The notes: generated by a model not told the origin, from the sequence alone. Counted from the stretch's first letter, positions 1 through 11,475 are shown. The stretch: DNA of 64,000 bases from Smallanthus sonchifolius (GCA_023525975.1 CM042030.1:33536350-33600349); one strand, 5' to 3'. Numbers and translations: made by a program.

Positions 1-331
1 TTCTTTATTCATAATTCATTTTCACATATATAAGTATTTATATATACATATATATACGTATGATCACATTGACACTTATAGCATTTATTCGTTTAGTGTA
101 TACACTTCAGCCCCAAAACATTTATAAATCATTTGCACATACATAGAAGGGGGCACATAGAACTCACCTGATGAGTTACTCTAGGTTGTCCTAAACAAAG
201 ATCCAACCGCGTCACTTCCGATCTGGATTAGGTAGTTAAATACACATTAGACCCAACCCCGACTCTAATGGTTTAATCATTCTAAACTTACTGACTTTAC
301 CTAACCGAACTGTTGCCTGCTATCTGCTGCC

Positions 332-486
332 TGCGCACTTAGTAAGTGCGCAGGGATTTGCTCTTGCGCACTTGGCAAGTGCGCAGGAGTCTCCCTCCTG
401 CGTACTTGGTAAGTACGCAGGGGCTGCTGCCTGCGCACTTAGTAAGTACGCAGGGATTCCTTCCTGCGCACTTGGTAAGTACGCGA
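332..486. repeat. Palindrome array in the B0 LTR (5 units)
   Basis: Five clustered palindromes of the form GCGCACTTAGTAAGTGCGC or GCGTACTTGGTAAGTACGC are separated by 10-15 bases. Arms of 8-10 bases flank a 1-3 base centre. Units differ by compensating or single changes in the fourth arm base (C or T). The same template recurs in B1, C1 and C2. Confidence 0.9.
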
Positions 487-863
487 TACCTGGTTCTTGG
501 ACCAAAATTTCGGAATTCTTGCATGTTAATCCGATCATGCTAATCTTACAATTTTCTTTGATCAAAACGTGCGGTTTTCACTCTAGGTGCTATTTCTAAG
601 CTTATTATCAAGTTTCATCCGTAAAAACATCATCTATTTAGCTAAAACTCGAGAAACCCCAAAATGAACAAAAACTCAGATTATGTATGAATCATTACCT
701 GGATTGAAGTTTTGATTCGGAGGTTTTGCTCACGAGCTCAGCTGTAACGTGCTCCTCTAATCTCGTGACGATCCGTCGACTTTCTCTCTCTAGACCCGGG
801 CTCCCTTTCTCTCTCTAGAATTGGTGAAATGGAGGTGAAATGGTCAAATGGGCTGTCTTGCCC

Positions 864-871
864 CTTTTATA
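864..871 (-). promoter_or_regulatory. TATA box of the B0 LTR
   Basis: TATAAAAG on the minus strand lies about 120 bases into the LTR. It corresponds to TATATAAG in both B1 LTRs, so it is the likely core promoter. The palindrome array lies downstream and would be transcribed. Confidence 0.6.
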
Positions 872-991
872 CCTGGGCTTCCCTCGGCCCGTTAGAGTCG
901 AGCCCAAGCCCATCCGTCTTTCTTTCGCTTTATGACGTTTAAATCCCCATCGTATTATTATTTACTTATTTACTATTTTCGGGATGTTACA

Positions 992-1387
992 GTTTGATTG
1001 TATACTTAGGTCACACGATGGTATCTCTTCATAAATGCCTTAATTGCCATGTTTGTATGAATTGTATGCACACAACACTATATTCTATTACATGACACGA
1101 AAACCTATGTATTCTCACCAACTTTCTAGTTGACTTTGTTTTAACCATGTTTCAGGTACTAATGTTTGAGGTGCTTCAAGTCTTGCTACACTTAGGATTT
1201 GGCCTAGTATTAATTTGAACAATTTATCTTTTGTAATCTACTTTGTTGAGTTGTTGGATTGAATGTTGGTGTTACTTGAATTGAAATGAAATGTGATTGA
1301 TAATTATTCAAACGTTAGTAAACCATGAGCTGTGAACAATCTACGTGTCCCGCCCCGACGTATTCCGCCGTCGGTTGGGGTGTGACA
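992..1387 (+). mobile_element. 3' part of an A/N-type gypsy LTR
   Basis: This is the right-hand part of an LTR related to those of A1, A2, N1 and N2. It has the TTTCAG block near 1150 and the terminal CCCCGACG...CGTCGGTTGGGG hairpin ending TGTGACA at 1387. Its left part was displaced by B0. No primer-binding site follows, so it is a 3' LTR or solo LTR, not the 5' LTR of G0. Confidence 0.8.
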
Positions 1388-1558
1388 AGGACCACCGTCG
1401 CAGAGCAGAGAGCAGAGGCTGCCGAGCAGAGGGCGATTGAGGATGAGCTCCGAGCCACTTTAGCTGAGGCACGCGTCGAGGCTATGATCACCGCAACTGC
1501 TGCTCCACCGAGGTACCTTCCTACTTCTAGACCTATTATGCGCGGGTTGTGCCTGTAG
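1388..1558 (+). pseudogene. Ala/Glu-rich coiled-coil ORF fragment
   Basis: An open frame continues directly from the LTR end. About 57 codons are rich in Ala, Glu and Arg (repeated AEQRAEAAEQRA-type heptads) and end at a TAG. It is GC-rich compared with its surroundings and has no start of its own. It looks like a fragment of a coding sequence into which the LTR inserted. I do not recognise the protein. It could be an upstream ORF of G0 or the gag-region tail of an older element. Confidence 0.4.
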
Positions 1559-1768
1559 CACATTATGTAGTTTGAAACTTTGGTACTGATGTGGTCATAT
1601 GAACCCATATATGTTGTATCCTCGTCTTTTGGAACAATGTACTATGTATGTGTAATATATGTTGTGATGATGGTTGTTTACGTTTGATGTTGTTATATCC
1701 TTATGTCATGTGATATCATTATTATTTTATAATGTTGTTTCTTTTTAAATCCGGCACCTAAGTGAAGG
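1559..1768 (+). other. Untranslated stretch before G0 gag
   Basis: AT-rich sequence without a usable ORF, ending directly at the G0 gag start (ATG at 1769). Probably G0 leader. No LTR end or primer site is visible. Confidence 0.4.
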
Positions 1769-4363
1769 ATGCCCTGTGACACCACCGGTGATAACAACGA
1801 GACGATTTCCCCAAACGTGGAGCAACTCATATCACAATGGGTAGCTGCCGCCATAGAGCAATATGAAGCCAATCGAAATGGTGGCGGAGGGAACAACAAC
1901 GGTACTGGCGGAGGAGGTGCATGAGGTAGCGGCACAACCAGAGGTTCTGGAGGTAAAGAACGAGTAATCACGTCCGTAACAGATAGTAATGATCCAAATT
2001 AATTACGTTACTAAAATAAGTGACTTGTGATCCTACGGATGCTCCGAACAGGAAGTGCACCTATAAGGCCTTCCTATCTTGCAACCCTCACAACTTCAAT
2101 GGCAATGAGGGTGCAGTAGGCCTGATGAGGTGGATAGAAAAGATGGAGTCGGTGATTGACATCAGTGAGTGCACCGCTTACTACATGGTGAAGTATTCTA
2201 CTTGTACGCTCACTGATAAGGCATTGACCTGGTGGAATTCTGAAGTGAAGAATTTGGGAAGGCAGACATCGTATCAATTGTCTTGGGAAGATCTGGAAAA
2301 CATGATGATCGAGGAATACTGTCCTCGAAACGAGTTACAGAAGATCGAGGCTAAGATGTGGAATCTACAGATGGTAGGAGATGATGTGGCCGGGTACACC
2401 GATCATTTCAATGAATTGGCAATTCTGGTACCCCACATCGTCACACCAGAACATAAGCATGTGGAAAGGTATTTGTGGGGCCTTGCGCCTCAAATTCGCA
2501 GCATGGTAACTTCATCTAATCCAATGGATGCCAAGAGTGCTATAACTTTAGCATTCAAGTTAAGAGATGATGTTGTGCGTAATGGATTGTTTAGGAAGAA
2601 AGAGAACAAGGAAAGTAAATCTGGAGAGAAAAGGAAATGGATGGGGAATCCGAGTAACAAATCTAGGAAGCAAGGATTTAAGAAGCAAGAAACTGTGAAG
2701 GCTTTTGCAGCCAACACTATGGAAAGGAGGGAGTATGATAGGGGCCTAACGAGGTGTAACAAGTGCGGATATCATCATGCGGGTGGGTGTGCTAAGTGTG
2801 GGAAGTGTGGAAGGTTTGGTCACACCACACAGAATTATCAAGTTAACACCAACCCCACGGGTAAAGCTAAACAAGGGTGTTTCAAATGTGGTGATCTGAA
2901 GCACTTTAAGAAAGATTGTCCAAAGTGGAAGAACCCAAACAACGCTCAGGCACCAGGAAGAGCATTCGTGATGGGTGTAGGGGACGCGCGACAGGATCCG
3001 AACATTGTCACTGGTACGTTCCCACTAAATAATCATTATGCCTCGGTACTTTTTGATTCGAGTGCTGATATGAGCTTTGTGTCAAATGACTTTAAATCTT
3101 TACTCGGTATTAAGGCCAGCAAACTAGAACAAAGTTATATAATTGAATTAGCAAATGGGAAATTAATAGAAACTGAAGAGGTCATTAAGGGTTGTACTTT
3201 ATGTCTAGAAAACCATACATTTAGTATAGAACTTCTACTTGTTGATCTGGGGAGCTTTGACATCGTCATTGGCATGGATTGGTTATCAAAAAATCATGTC
3301 GAGATCGTGTGTTTCGAAAAGGTTTTATGCATCCCACTACCAAGTGGAGAAATTATTTCAATTCAAGGCAAAAGGTGTAGAACGATGTTGAAGATGATAA
3401 ACCGCATGAAAGCTCATAAGTATCTATGTAGGGTTTTTGCGCATTACTGGCCCATGTCGTTGAGAAGAAATCCTAGGAATGTCGACTTAAGGACATACCG
3501 ATCGTTAGGAATTACCCCGAGGTATTTCCCGAAGACTTACCTGGTTTACCGCCACCAAGACAAGTCGAGTTTCGGATCGACATAGTACTAGGAGCCGCAC
3601 CAGTCGCACAATCGTCGTATCGTCTAGCACCTTCTGAGATGCAGGAACTGTCAAGACAACTACAAGAGTTACTTGACAAAGGTTTCATAAGACTGAGCTT
3701 CTCAACTTTGGGAGCTCCGGTCTTGTTTGTGAAGAAAAAGAATGGAACCTTTAGAATGTGTATTGATTACCGGGAGTTGAACAAACTGACAATTAAAAAC
3801 GGGTATCCGCTTCCTCGAATAGACAATTTATTCGATCAACTTCAAGGTTCCAGCTTCTACTCTAAGATTGATCTACAATCACGGTATCATCAACTAAGAA
3901 TCCAAGAGGAAGATATACCAAAGACGGATTTTAGGACTCGTTATGGTCACTACGAGTTTCTAGTTATGCCATTTGGTTTGACTAACGCACCGGCAGTTTT
4001 CATGGATCTCATGAACCGCGTGTGCAATCCATACTTGGATAAATTCGTGATTGTGTTTATCGACGACGTATTAATATATTCACGAACCAAGGAGGAACAT
4101 GAACATCATTTGAAATTAATCTTGGAACTACTCCGGAATGAGAAGCTTTATGCCAAATTCTCTACGTGTGAGTTTTGGATCAGAGAGGTTCATTTTCTCG
4201 AACATGTCATCAATAAGAAGGGTATCCACGTGGATCCGTTAAAGATAGAAGCTATAAAAAACTAGGAAGCACCAAGAACTCTGACTGAGGTGCGCCAATT
4301 TCTTGGTTTAGCAGGCTATTACAGGCGATTTATTGAGAATTTTTCAAAAATAGCCCTGCCTTT
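1769..4363 (+). pseudogene. G0: decayed Ty3/gypsy gag-protease-RT, truncated
   Basis: Capsid-nucleocapsid and polymerase of a gypsy element. Gag starts at 1769, meets a TGA at 1922 and resumes in another frame from about 2020. The capsid region is followed by two zinc knuckles near 2755-2930; the first ends in Tyr where Cys is expected, the second (CFKCGDLKHFKKDC) is complete. The protease motif reads DSSA instead of D(S/T)GA, so the active-site Gly is lost. After a frameshift near 3580, RT runs 3639-4265 with MPFGLTNAP and the catalytic FIDD, then a TAG. The RT/RNaseH linker AGYYRRFIENFSK ends at 4363, where the C1 LTR starts. RNaseH, integrase and the 3' LTR are absent here and would lie beyond C1. 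Confidence 0.85.
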
Positions 4364-4488
4364 TGTTAGGACATAGATTGTATGACAAAAGCTTTGTAAT
4401 AGTTTAGATCTTATTGTCTTTATGTTTTTATGTAAATGTTTATTTTTTAACTAAGTTTTTATACAAGTTCTGCTAGAGGTCTATCAGA

Positions 4489-4542
4489 GGCGAACTTGTT
4501 AAGTTCGCCTAAGCATCTTTGAAGCGAACTTGTTAAGTTCGC
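4489..4542. repeat. Two GCGAACTT palindromes upstream of the C1 TATA box
   Basis: GCGAACTTGTTAAGTTCGC occurs at 4490-4508 and again at 4524-4542, about 35 bases apart and ending 20 bases before the TATA box. Being in U3, they are placed like promoter or enhancer repeats. Confidence 0.85.
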
Positions 4543-4561
4543 CTAGTGCAGAACATATGTC

Positions 4562-4570
4562 TATAAATAG
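4562..4570 (+). promoter_or_regulatory. C1 TATA box
   Basis: TATAAATAG in the LTR, directly downstream of the palindrome pair. C2 has the identical box in the same relative place. RNA start is expected about 30 bases downstream. Confidence 0.7.
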
Positions 4571-4783
4571 AGTTATAGAGTCTGTTTAGAATAGACAAGT
4601 GAGACTGATCGAACAAGAATTCTGTAAACTCTGTGTTTGTGAATACAAAGAGAAAGCTTTATTTACATGTTGTGTTGACTTGTCAATTAGTATACATTCG
4701 CTAACATGAAGGATTCCGCACTCCGTGTTATTAAGACGTCTTATAACGAGATCGATCTGAGATGTGTAATGGGGACCTACAAG

Positions 4784-4795
4784 TGGTATCAGAGC
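4784..4795 (+). other. C1 primer-binding site (initiator Met tRNA)
   Basis: TGGTATCAGAGC two bases after the LTR end matches the 3' end of plant initiator Met tRNA, the usual primer for copia minus-strand DNA synthesis. Confidence 0.85.
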
Positions 4796-5345
4796 TTTTG
4801 CTCATGATTTGTGGTTGATTTTTGTTGATTAGAAACGGTTTTTGTGTACAATTTGACAAAAAATTGGTCATTTTTTAAGATTTTGTATCCATGGAGTTTT
4901 CAAGTTCTTGAAACTGATTTTTACTGCTGATCTTGTGGATTTGAGGTGAATTTTGATGAAATTAATCCGATAGAAGTGTTTGAATTGATAAAATACGATA
5001 TCCTACGGTTCAATTTCTTCTAATTCCTTCTAAATCTGCTTGAAATGATGATTTTTGGGGATTTTTGTTCGTGTTTGGGTTAAAGTTCTTGCTGAGTTTG
5101 TTTCAGCTGTTTTAAGCGAACTTGCTGAAAGTTGTTGCAGGCGAACTTAGCAAGCAAACTTATTAAGTTCGCTCCTGTCAGTTTAGGCGAATTTAATAAG
5201 CGAACTTAATCGGCGAACTTACTGAAGTTTCTTGGGTAAGCGAACTTATCAAGTTCGCTTGATATCAAATCTGCTTGTTTGAGGCGAACTTATTATCTTC
5301 GCCTAAGGGGATTTTTTTTTAACACTTGAAATTTTTTTCTAAAAA
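4796..5345 (+). other. C1 untranslated leader with a degenerate palindrome array
   Basis: No ORF. From about 5115 to 5304 it has many half and whole GCGAACTT/AAGTTCGC units, the same motif as in the LTR but less regular, followed by a T-rich run and the gag ATG at 5346. In RNA these could form hairpins in the gag leader. Confidence 0.75.
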
Positions 5346-6493
5346 ATGGCAAATATGGTACAAGTGACAAATATGTTGAATTACGACAACGAGATTGGTA
5401 CATCTCAGAAACCTCCCAAATTGTTAAGTCTTGCAGATTATTCGAATTGGAAAGATAGGTTTGATCAGTTCGTATCCTTTACTGATACAAGTTTATGGAT
5501 TCCAATCTTAGAAGGTTATACGCATCCGACATATACTTGGATGGGAAAGGATGATGTTCCTAAATCAATATCTGCGTTAACCACAGAAGAAAAAATATTG
5601 TTTGATAGAGAAAAGAAGGCAATGGCTAGTATTTCAATGTCTCTTCCAAAAGAATTATCACAGCTTTAAACAATTCGGGACTTCTCAACAATTGTGGGAG
5701 GCGTTGCAAAAGAGGTGTGAAGGGAATTTGGATGTTAAGAAAAGCCGAAAAGAATTATTGAAAAAGCAATTCTTAGTGTTCAAGCACTTTCAAAATGAAT
5801 CTTTAGATGATCTTGCAACTAGATTCTATCATTTGCTATGTGAGTTGTCGAGTGCTTCAGTGGTTTATGAGACTGAGGAGATAAATGATAAATTCTTGGA
5901 GGCATTACAATCAAAATTTGATGTGTATACAGTTTTGATTAAAGAGAATATCAAGTATAAAACTATGTCTCTTGAGGAGGTACTTAGCAAGATTCAGTCA
6001 CATGATTTAAATATGAAGAAGAAGGAAACCAATATGGAGCATATCCAAGATCCTTCAATATATTTTGCTAAGTCTTCTGGCAAAACTGGTACAGGGGTTG
6101 CATTCTTTTCTGGAGATTCTCAAGAGGTTTCTCATGATCATTGTTCTGGAATTCCAAGTCATTCAGGTTTCTCTGCAAATTCAACTTCTTCATCATCTGG
6201 AACACATAATATGAGTCAAAGAGTTGTTGATGATTATTTAGCAATGTTTTCATCCTTCATGGCGTCTTATGAAATTTTATTGGTGGGAAGTTTCATGATC
6301 CAGAGGTTATTAAAGAAGATTTTAGACATATTGATCTTGTTGATCTGGAAGAGATGAATATTCAATGGAACATGGCTATGCTGATGCGACAAGCAAAGGA
6401 TTTTTTAAAGAAGACTGGAAGAAAGTATATTGGGTCTAACAGTCGTTCATATATAGGATTTGACAAAACCAAAGTTCGTTGCTATAATTGTCA
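5346..6493 (+). pseudogene. C1 gag (copia type), frameshifted and cut by N1
   Basis: Nucleocapsid precursor of C1. The first frame (5346-5669) has the N-terminal region with LSLADYSNWKDRFDQFV. A shift near 5660 moves to a frame running to 6357 with the copia gag core (LWEALQKR..., LDDLATRFYHLL). A second shift near 6285 leads to LEEMNIQWNMAMLMRQAK and a basic stretch, then the first half of a zinc knuckle (CYNCH), where N1 interrupts it. It cannot make a full product. Confidence 0.85.
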
Positions 6494-6734
6494 TGTAACA
6501 TTTCTAATTTAATTATCGGTATTTTTCATTCAATGTAACACATTTCAAATCCAATTCTAGTACACTGATTTATTCTATTCGTACCAACTATTAAATACTA
6601 GGTTCCAATACAAATCCGCGAGTTTTCCACGGGTATATTCTATTAGAATCCTATATATGTAAATATTTATATAAATGTGTCAAAGCTGAAGTTGCAAGGG
6701 CTGATTTGGTAAATAACCAGAAACCTTAGTAGGC

Positions 6735-6812
6735 ACGGTCGCGCCTTGTTTTGGCAAGGTCGCGCCAAGTGCCTTGGCATGGTCGCGTCTCTTATTGGCA
6801 CGGTCGCGCCTC
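6735..6812. repeat. CpG-rich GCACGGTCGCGCC array, N1 LTR, first cluster
   Basis: Four or five units of a 13-14 base near-palindrome (GGCACGGTCGCGCC and variants) spaced about 18-20 bases, matching the first cluster in A1 and A2 LTRs. Confidence 0.85.
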
Positions 6813-7431
6813 TCGTCAGTTAAAACATAAATGCAGCCTTTAATCGCAGATTCGTTAGAATTCGTAACCATTCTACACGTTTCTACCATTAACGAACCCA
6901 ATTAAGATTTTAATCACTGTATTTACGACGAATTAATCTAATTATGCCGATTCATCTCGTAACCGTCGATTATTTTCTTGTATCCGTCGATTTCAATCAT
7001 TTTAACCATAATCCTCCCAAGCAAACACACTGTACGCCTTATTCGATCCTCTCTGAAGCTCCCAAACACGTTGATTTAGCCGGAGTTACAGCAAAAGGCA
7101 CCGGACATCAAACCCGTCGTCGCCGGGACAAGTTCTAACCGTACGCTATCAATAAGTCATCCTTGTTGGTAATTGAAACCTCCTACACTTTCGTTTCAGT
7201 CTATAGATCAAAAGCCCCAACCTGATTTGGGCTTGCAGTAGCGATTATAACATGAACCCGAATCTTGGGTTCATGCGTTTTCAGTTTAATCGAACACCAT
7301 TCTAGACCCAATTTTAATCCAATTAATTTATATGGTTAGAGTCGCAACTGGTTACACATCAAAAGCCCTATGATTTCCAACATTAATTTTATAAGAATCG
7401 AACAATTTTGTCTCTGAAATTGACCGGACAC

Positions 7432-7665
7432 AGTCGCGCTAATCATCTAGCGCGGTCGTGCTACTCCAAGACACGATCGTGCCTCTCGGTTAGACCTGGT
7501 CGTGCTCAGAATCCTAGACACGGTCGTGCCTGGCCCAGACACAGTCGTGCCTAGTGATCAGCCTGGTTGTGTCCTCTGTTTGATCAACACGGTCACGCCC
7601 CTGACCAGCACGGTCGCGCCCGTGATCTTAACACGGTCGTGCCTTGTCTTAGGCACGGTCGTGTG
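7432..7665. repeat. CpG-rich GCACGGTCGTGCC array, N1 LTR, second cluster
   Basis: About ten diverged units, mostly the GTCGTG form, spaced about 20-25 bases. Equivalent clusters lie about 700 bases after the first array in the A1 and A2 LTRs. Confidence 0.8.
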
Positions 7666-8165
7666 TGAGAAAACCTTTGTTAGATTGTTTGATTTATATT
7701 TATATTTATATTTTCAAAACAATAAGTGTTAAGGTGTTTTTAACCCAGTAGCCACCCGTGGATTCGGGTTTGGTCTTGCAAACCGTAATTATTATTATAA
7801 TCTACTTATAAAATAATATATTTTCCCATTATTTTGTACCATGACCCAAATTAAAAATAATACACTTTATATATTATTTCCTCCGTATTATAGGCATTTT
7901 TGTAACGTTTCAAATTCATAAATAATATAATTAAACTATTTAATTCAAATTGTTTCCATTTAGTCAACACCTACATAACCCTTTTTCATAATTCGTCATG
8001 AACTCAGTATATAATTCCTTATACTCATATCCATTGAAACCCTAGAATTTGATTTAGACATTTTATTAATTTATGTTCATACGCAATACACTTTAGGTAA
8101 ACGTTGTGCGTTACAAGGATCACATTACTACCTAGTCTCTCGTGTTAACTACACCTTTGAATCAG

Positions 8166-8621
8166 GTGAGTATTACATAGCCCCTTTTCACACTTTTACA
8201 CTTTTTGGGGTGAAACATGAACACTATACATACAATTGTTATATTTACACAAACTATACAAATACAAATCCTCTTTACATTCATGTGTGCAAAATTGAGC
8301 TTTATGTTTGAGTGCTAGGTGTGTTAACTTTTGTGTGCAATTTACGTGCAATCATTAACTATTCAAGCCGAAGGTTAACAATGATAGATCTATTGAGTCT
8401 GACAAACCCACCCAGATTGGGGTGATTGTTACCGACAACACAATTTGCATGCTAGTTACAAAGTTTGATTGTACTTTGGTTACACAACAGCTTCTCCCCA
8501 TAAATGCCTTATTTTATCATGTTATGTAAGGATTTGATTATTTATATCTACACACTATCTATGTATAAACCTGTGTATGCTCACCAACTTTTTAGTTGAC
8601 TTTATTTTATTCAGGTTTCAG
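8166..8621 (+). other. Predicted intron inside N1 U5
   Basis: CAG/GTGAGTAT at 8166 and a pyrimidine-rich TTTCAG/GTG ending at 8621 look like a plant splice donor and acceptor. The same pair is kept in A1, A2, N2 and B1 LTRs. Splicing itself is inference. Confidence 0.4.
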
Positions 8622-8854
8622 GTGCAAATATGTGAGTTTGATCAAGACATGCTATATATAGGCTTTGGACTTAGTTAAATTTAAATAAAGAATATTATAT
8701 ATTTCAATTATGCACTTGTTTGAATTTGTTTGTGGTTGAATCTATGCAATGAAATTTGATGATTAAATTATTGAAATCTAGTCAACCTTGTGCTCATGAA
8801 CAGTCAACATGTCCCGCCCCGACGTATTCCGTCGTCGGTTAGGGTGTGATAGAT

Positions 8855-8866
8855 TGGTATCAGAGC
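8855..8866 (+). other. N1 primer-binding site
   Basis: TGGTATCAGAGC three bases after the LTR end matches initiator Met tRNA. Confidence 0.85.
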
Positions 8867-9628
8867 CTTGGTTTTAGGGAATTAGGTTATTAGACACTCT
8901 TGACCTAGACTATAACCGTAGGACACCCATACTATGCCATGCTACTACATGCTATATGATTATTTTTAATGTGAATAATTTTACATGTTATGCTAAATAA
9001 TTACATCATATAATACAATACTTAATAGTCTATGTGTCACATTACCTGCCAACTTTTGTCTACTATTCATTGCTACCTATTTGATTTATTTAAAGTGCTA
9101 TCCTAAGTTTTACCACACACACTCATACACACTTAGTTCGTCATGCACCCTTAATTTCACACACAAAATATCACCATCCCTTGTGATTAAAATCTAGACA
9201 ATTGGGCCTAATTGGGCTTAATGCTCATTAATAATAAACTAAGAATCCACTTACCCTCCAAGAAGAATAAGCCCGCTGCAATAAATAAACCTCACCTTCG
9301 GGGCTCAAAGCCCAGTCCACAACAATTCTCATCATAACCATTAGTCCAACAATAGTGTTATTAGTACATGATGGCTGGAAGAGTGTGTAGGCCCATGACG
9401 AATTCTGGCCAAGGAAAGACAGGGTATTTAAGTGTGTCCTAGTGACCTATCCCTCTTTCCTGGGAATTCTCCTCAGGGATACACTACTTATAGGTCAAGT
9501 GTACTTCTAAAATACTATTGTGAAGACTCGGTGTTATGACTAGTCAAACTCTAAACTTATTTGAACTCCTATGTCTAACACTCCATATTTCATTATCACT
9601 TACAACCTTTTATTGTTTTCTGCTAGAC
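8867..9628 (+). other. N1 leader with conserved cis motif
   Basis: Untranslated. At 9455-9494 it holds TTTCCTGGGAATTC followed about 15 bases later by ACTTATAGG. The pair recurs in the leaders of A1, A2 and N2. Its place after the primer site fits a packaging or leader-structure signal, but that is inference. Confidence 0.6.
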
Positions 9629-10174
9629 ATGGACTCCTACTTTCCTCCCTCCCCGGTATACCATCCCGGAGAAGAGTCTGATTGGGAAGAAGACATCGGG
9701 ACACCCGTGCATCGGTCACCAACACCCCCAGCTGCTAGACCAAGGTTTGATGTAAGGGCAGATTGGACTAGGAACACCGGCCCAAGACTTCAAAAACCTA
9801 GATCACCCCCATTAAGAGACCCGCATCTGGTGCCCGACCCGTATCATCCTAACCCTTGGGTAAGGCATACCATGGCACCCACTAGTGCTATGGGAATTCC
9901 AATCAATGACATTCACCAATATGTGAGGACCGCAGAATTTGAGAGGCAAAGGATGGAGCATGAGGTAATGCACTACTTGCAAGGACAAAGAATGGATAGC
10001 CTAGCAAACCAATTAGGGTACCAAAAGAAATTAATCTCCATCCTCGAAAAAGAAATACTGGAACATCGCACGGAGACAGCTAAAGCCGAGGCCAGATCAG
10101 CTACCCGAGTGACCATAGCGGTGCTCGTAATAGGAATTATTCTCCTTCTAGTGGAAAGCTACAAGAGATGTTAA
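9629..10174 (+). CDS. N-family small proline-rich protein with hydrophobic C-terminus
   Basis: 181 codons in the position of gag but not recognisably gag. I chose the ATG at 9629 because N2 keeps the same start (MDSY...PSSPVY). The order is: an acidic, Pro-rich N-terminus (about 1-60); a conserved middle with DPYHPNPWVRHT and a dipeptide-rich segment; a charged probable coiled coil (about 105-155, FERQRMEHEV..., ILEKEILEHRTETAKAEA); then a hydrophobic stretch TIAVLVIGIILLLV at about 161-175, followed by ESYKRC and a stop. The layout suggests a tail-anchored membrane protein. The N2 copy has different but still hydrophobic residues there, which hints at constraint. No zinc knuckle, protease or polymerase. 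Function unknown. Confidence 0.65.
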   Translation: MDSYFPPSPVYHPGEESDWEEDIGTPVHRSPTPPAARPRFDVRADWTRNTGPRLQKPRSPPLRDPHLVPDPYHPNPWVRHTMAPTSAMGIPINDIHQYVRTAEFERQRMEHEVMHYLQGQRMDSLANQLGYQKKLISILEKEILEHRTETAKAEARSATRVTIAVLVIGIILLLVESYKRC

Positions 10175-11094
10175 CAAAATTATTTTCCACTATTTATTGT
10201 CTTTAAATTTTCAGTTTGAGAACCATTTCCCTATGTTTTGAGTAATGTTTAACATTTCAGCATTTAATCAATTTTATATATTTCAACTCTAAAGTTATTA
10301 TTCATTGATTTGACCCGTTGAGTGTGAATCACACTCATCATATTTTCATCAAGATTTCCCAAGTATCACCTTCTTCATTCAATACGATATAGTACACTAC
10401 CAACAATCTCCTTCGTAAACAACTCATCCTACTAGATTTAAACAACCTCGTTATTTTCAAACCAAATGTTTATCAAACTTTTAGATAGTATCAAAAATAT
10501 AAATTTTTCATAAACCTTTTCACCTTATAAGGAAACTTAATACGACCTGTCTTATAAAAGCAGTATTTCAAATTGATAAATAAATATGACTTTTCTTGTT
10601 AAATCAATTATTTCTAAACCTTGGTTAAATTAATATACAACTACTTGTTTATCTATTGTAAATCAAGGGTAAAGTTATTTAACCACCATTTCTTAAATAT
10701 TTTTTTAAAAAGGCTTCGTGTAATTATCTATTATCCAACCCATTAATTTCACCCTCCTATCCATCTACGAACCACTTCTTAATTACAAACAAATATTCAT
10801 AAACACATTACCCGGAATATTTTCAGAACCTCCTCATTATCCTACACCTTTAATAATGCATGAATGTACTTGCCACATCAAGAGACGACCCATTTCGCGT
10901 AGACGTTAACCATCCCTACAAACCTTAACGAGATTTACAAAGCCAGAACCTAACTACCACATTATACATGAACGCCAAACAACACGCTTCTCCACAACAC
11001 TCTATCACATACAAAACTCGTTAGTATATGTCACACTCGAAATTCAATAACTTACGTATGCACATTCACAATACACACAACACGATCACATAAT

Positions 11095-11475
11095 ACATGA
11101 AACTTAGTTGTTTGTAATATACATACACTAAATCGATCACATGATACATAACAATCGTTTATTTGGTACATAATACTAGATTGACCACATTGAACATGAG
11201 ACATATTCGGTTACAAAATACATGATACTAAGTTGGTAACATCATACGTGAAATTCATTTCTTGCAATATACATGGTACTACATTGTTTGCAATACACAT
11301 GAAAGCTTATTGATTTACAAAATACATGAAGCTAAGTTGTTCACGTTACACATGAAACCTATTTGGTTACAAGCTACATGACGCTAGACCATACATGAAA
11401 CTTATGTGTTTACATTATACACAAAACTAAGTTGCTTACAATTGTTGCAATTGATTGATCACATTATACACAAAG
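11095..11475. repeat. Degenerate ACATGA-type tandem repeats in N1
   Basis: Units of roughly 26-28 bases built on ACATGAAACTTAGTTG with TTTACAATATACATG-like joins, about a dozen and strongly diverged. N2 has the matching field at about 49700-50110. Confidence 0.6.

Larger units (their letters stand above)
1..991 (-). mobile_element. B0: truncated LTR of a family B Ty3/gypsy element
   Basis: This stretch matches the promoter-side part of the two B1 LTRs (about 16080-17055 and 33280-34284), including the palindrome array, the TATA region and the end ...GGGATGTTACA at 991. Read on the minus strand the LTR starts at 991, so this is the 5' LTR of a minus-strand element whose body lies left of the window. 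It interrupts another LTR whose remainder resumes at 992. The second target duplication is outside the window. Confidence 0.85.
4364..4781 (+). repeat. C1 5' LTR (418 bp)
   Basis: TG...CA boundaries: TGTTAGG at 4364 and GGGACCTACA ending at 4781, two bases before the primer site. The C2 LTR also ends in GGGACCTACA. It holds two palindromes and a TATA box. The probable left target duplication CCTTT (4359-4363) has its partner outside the window. Confidence 0.85.
6494..8851 (+). repeat. N1 5' LTR (2358 bp)
   Basis: Starts TGTAACATTTCTAATTT and ends GGGTGTGATA, where relatives end GTGTGACA, so one base has changed. The U3 half is clearly related to the family A LTRs, including two arrays of the GCACGGTCGCGCC motif. 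The U5 half has the donor-like GTGAGT, the CCCC...GGGG block, the TTTCAG and the terminal hairpin. No protein is encoded. Confidence 0.85.

Noticed and set aside
320..599. Short ORFs on both strands with repeated AYLPSTQ- or LSKYAG-like peptides
   Set aside because: They are translations of the palindrome array. They occur in several frames and on both strands, as expected of an inverted repeat, not of a gene.
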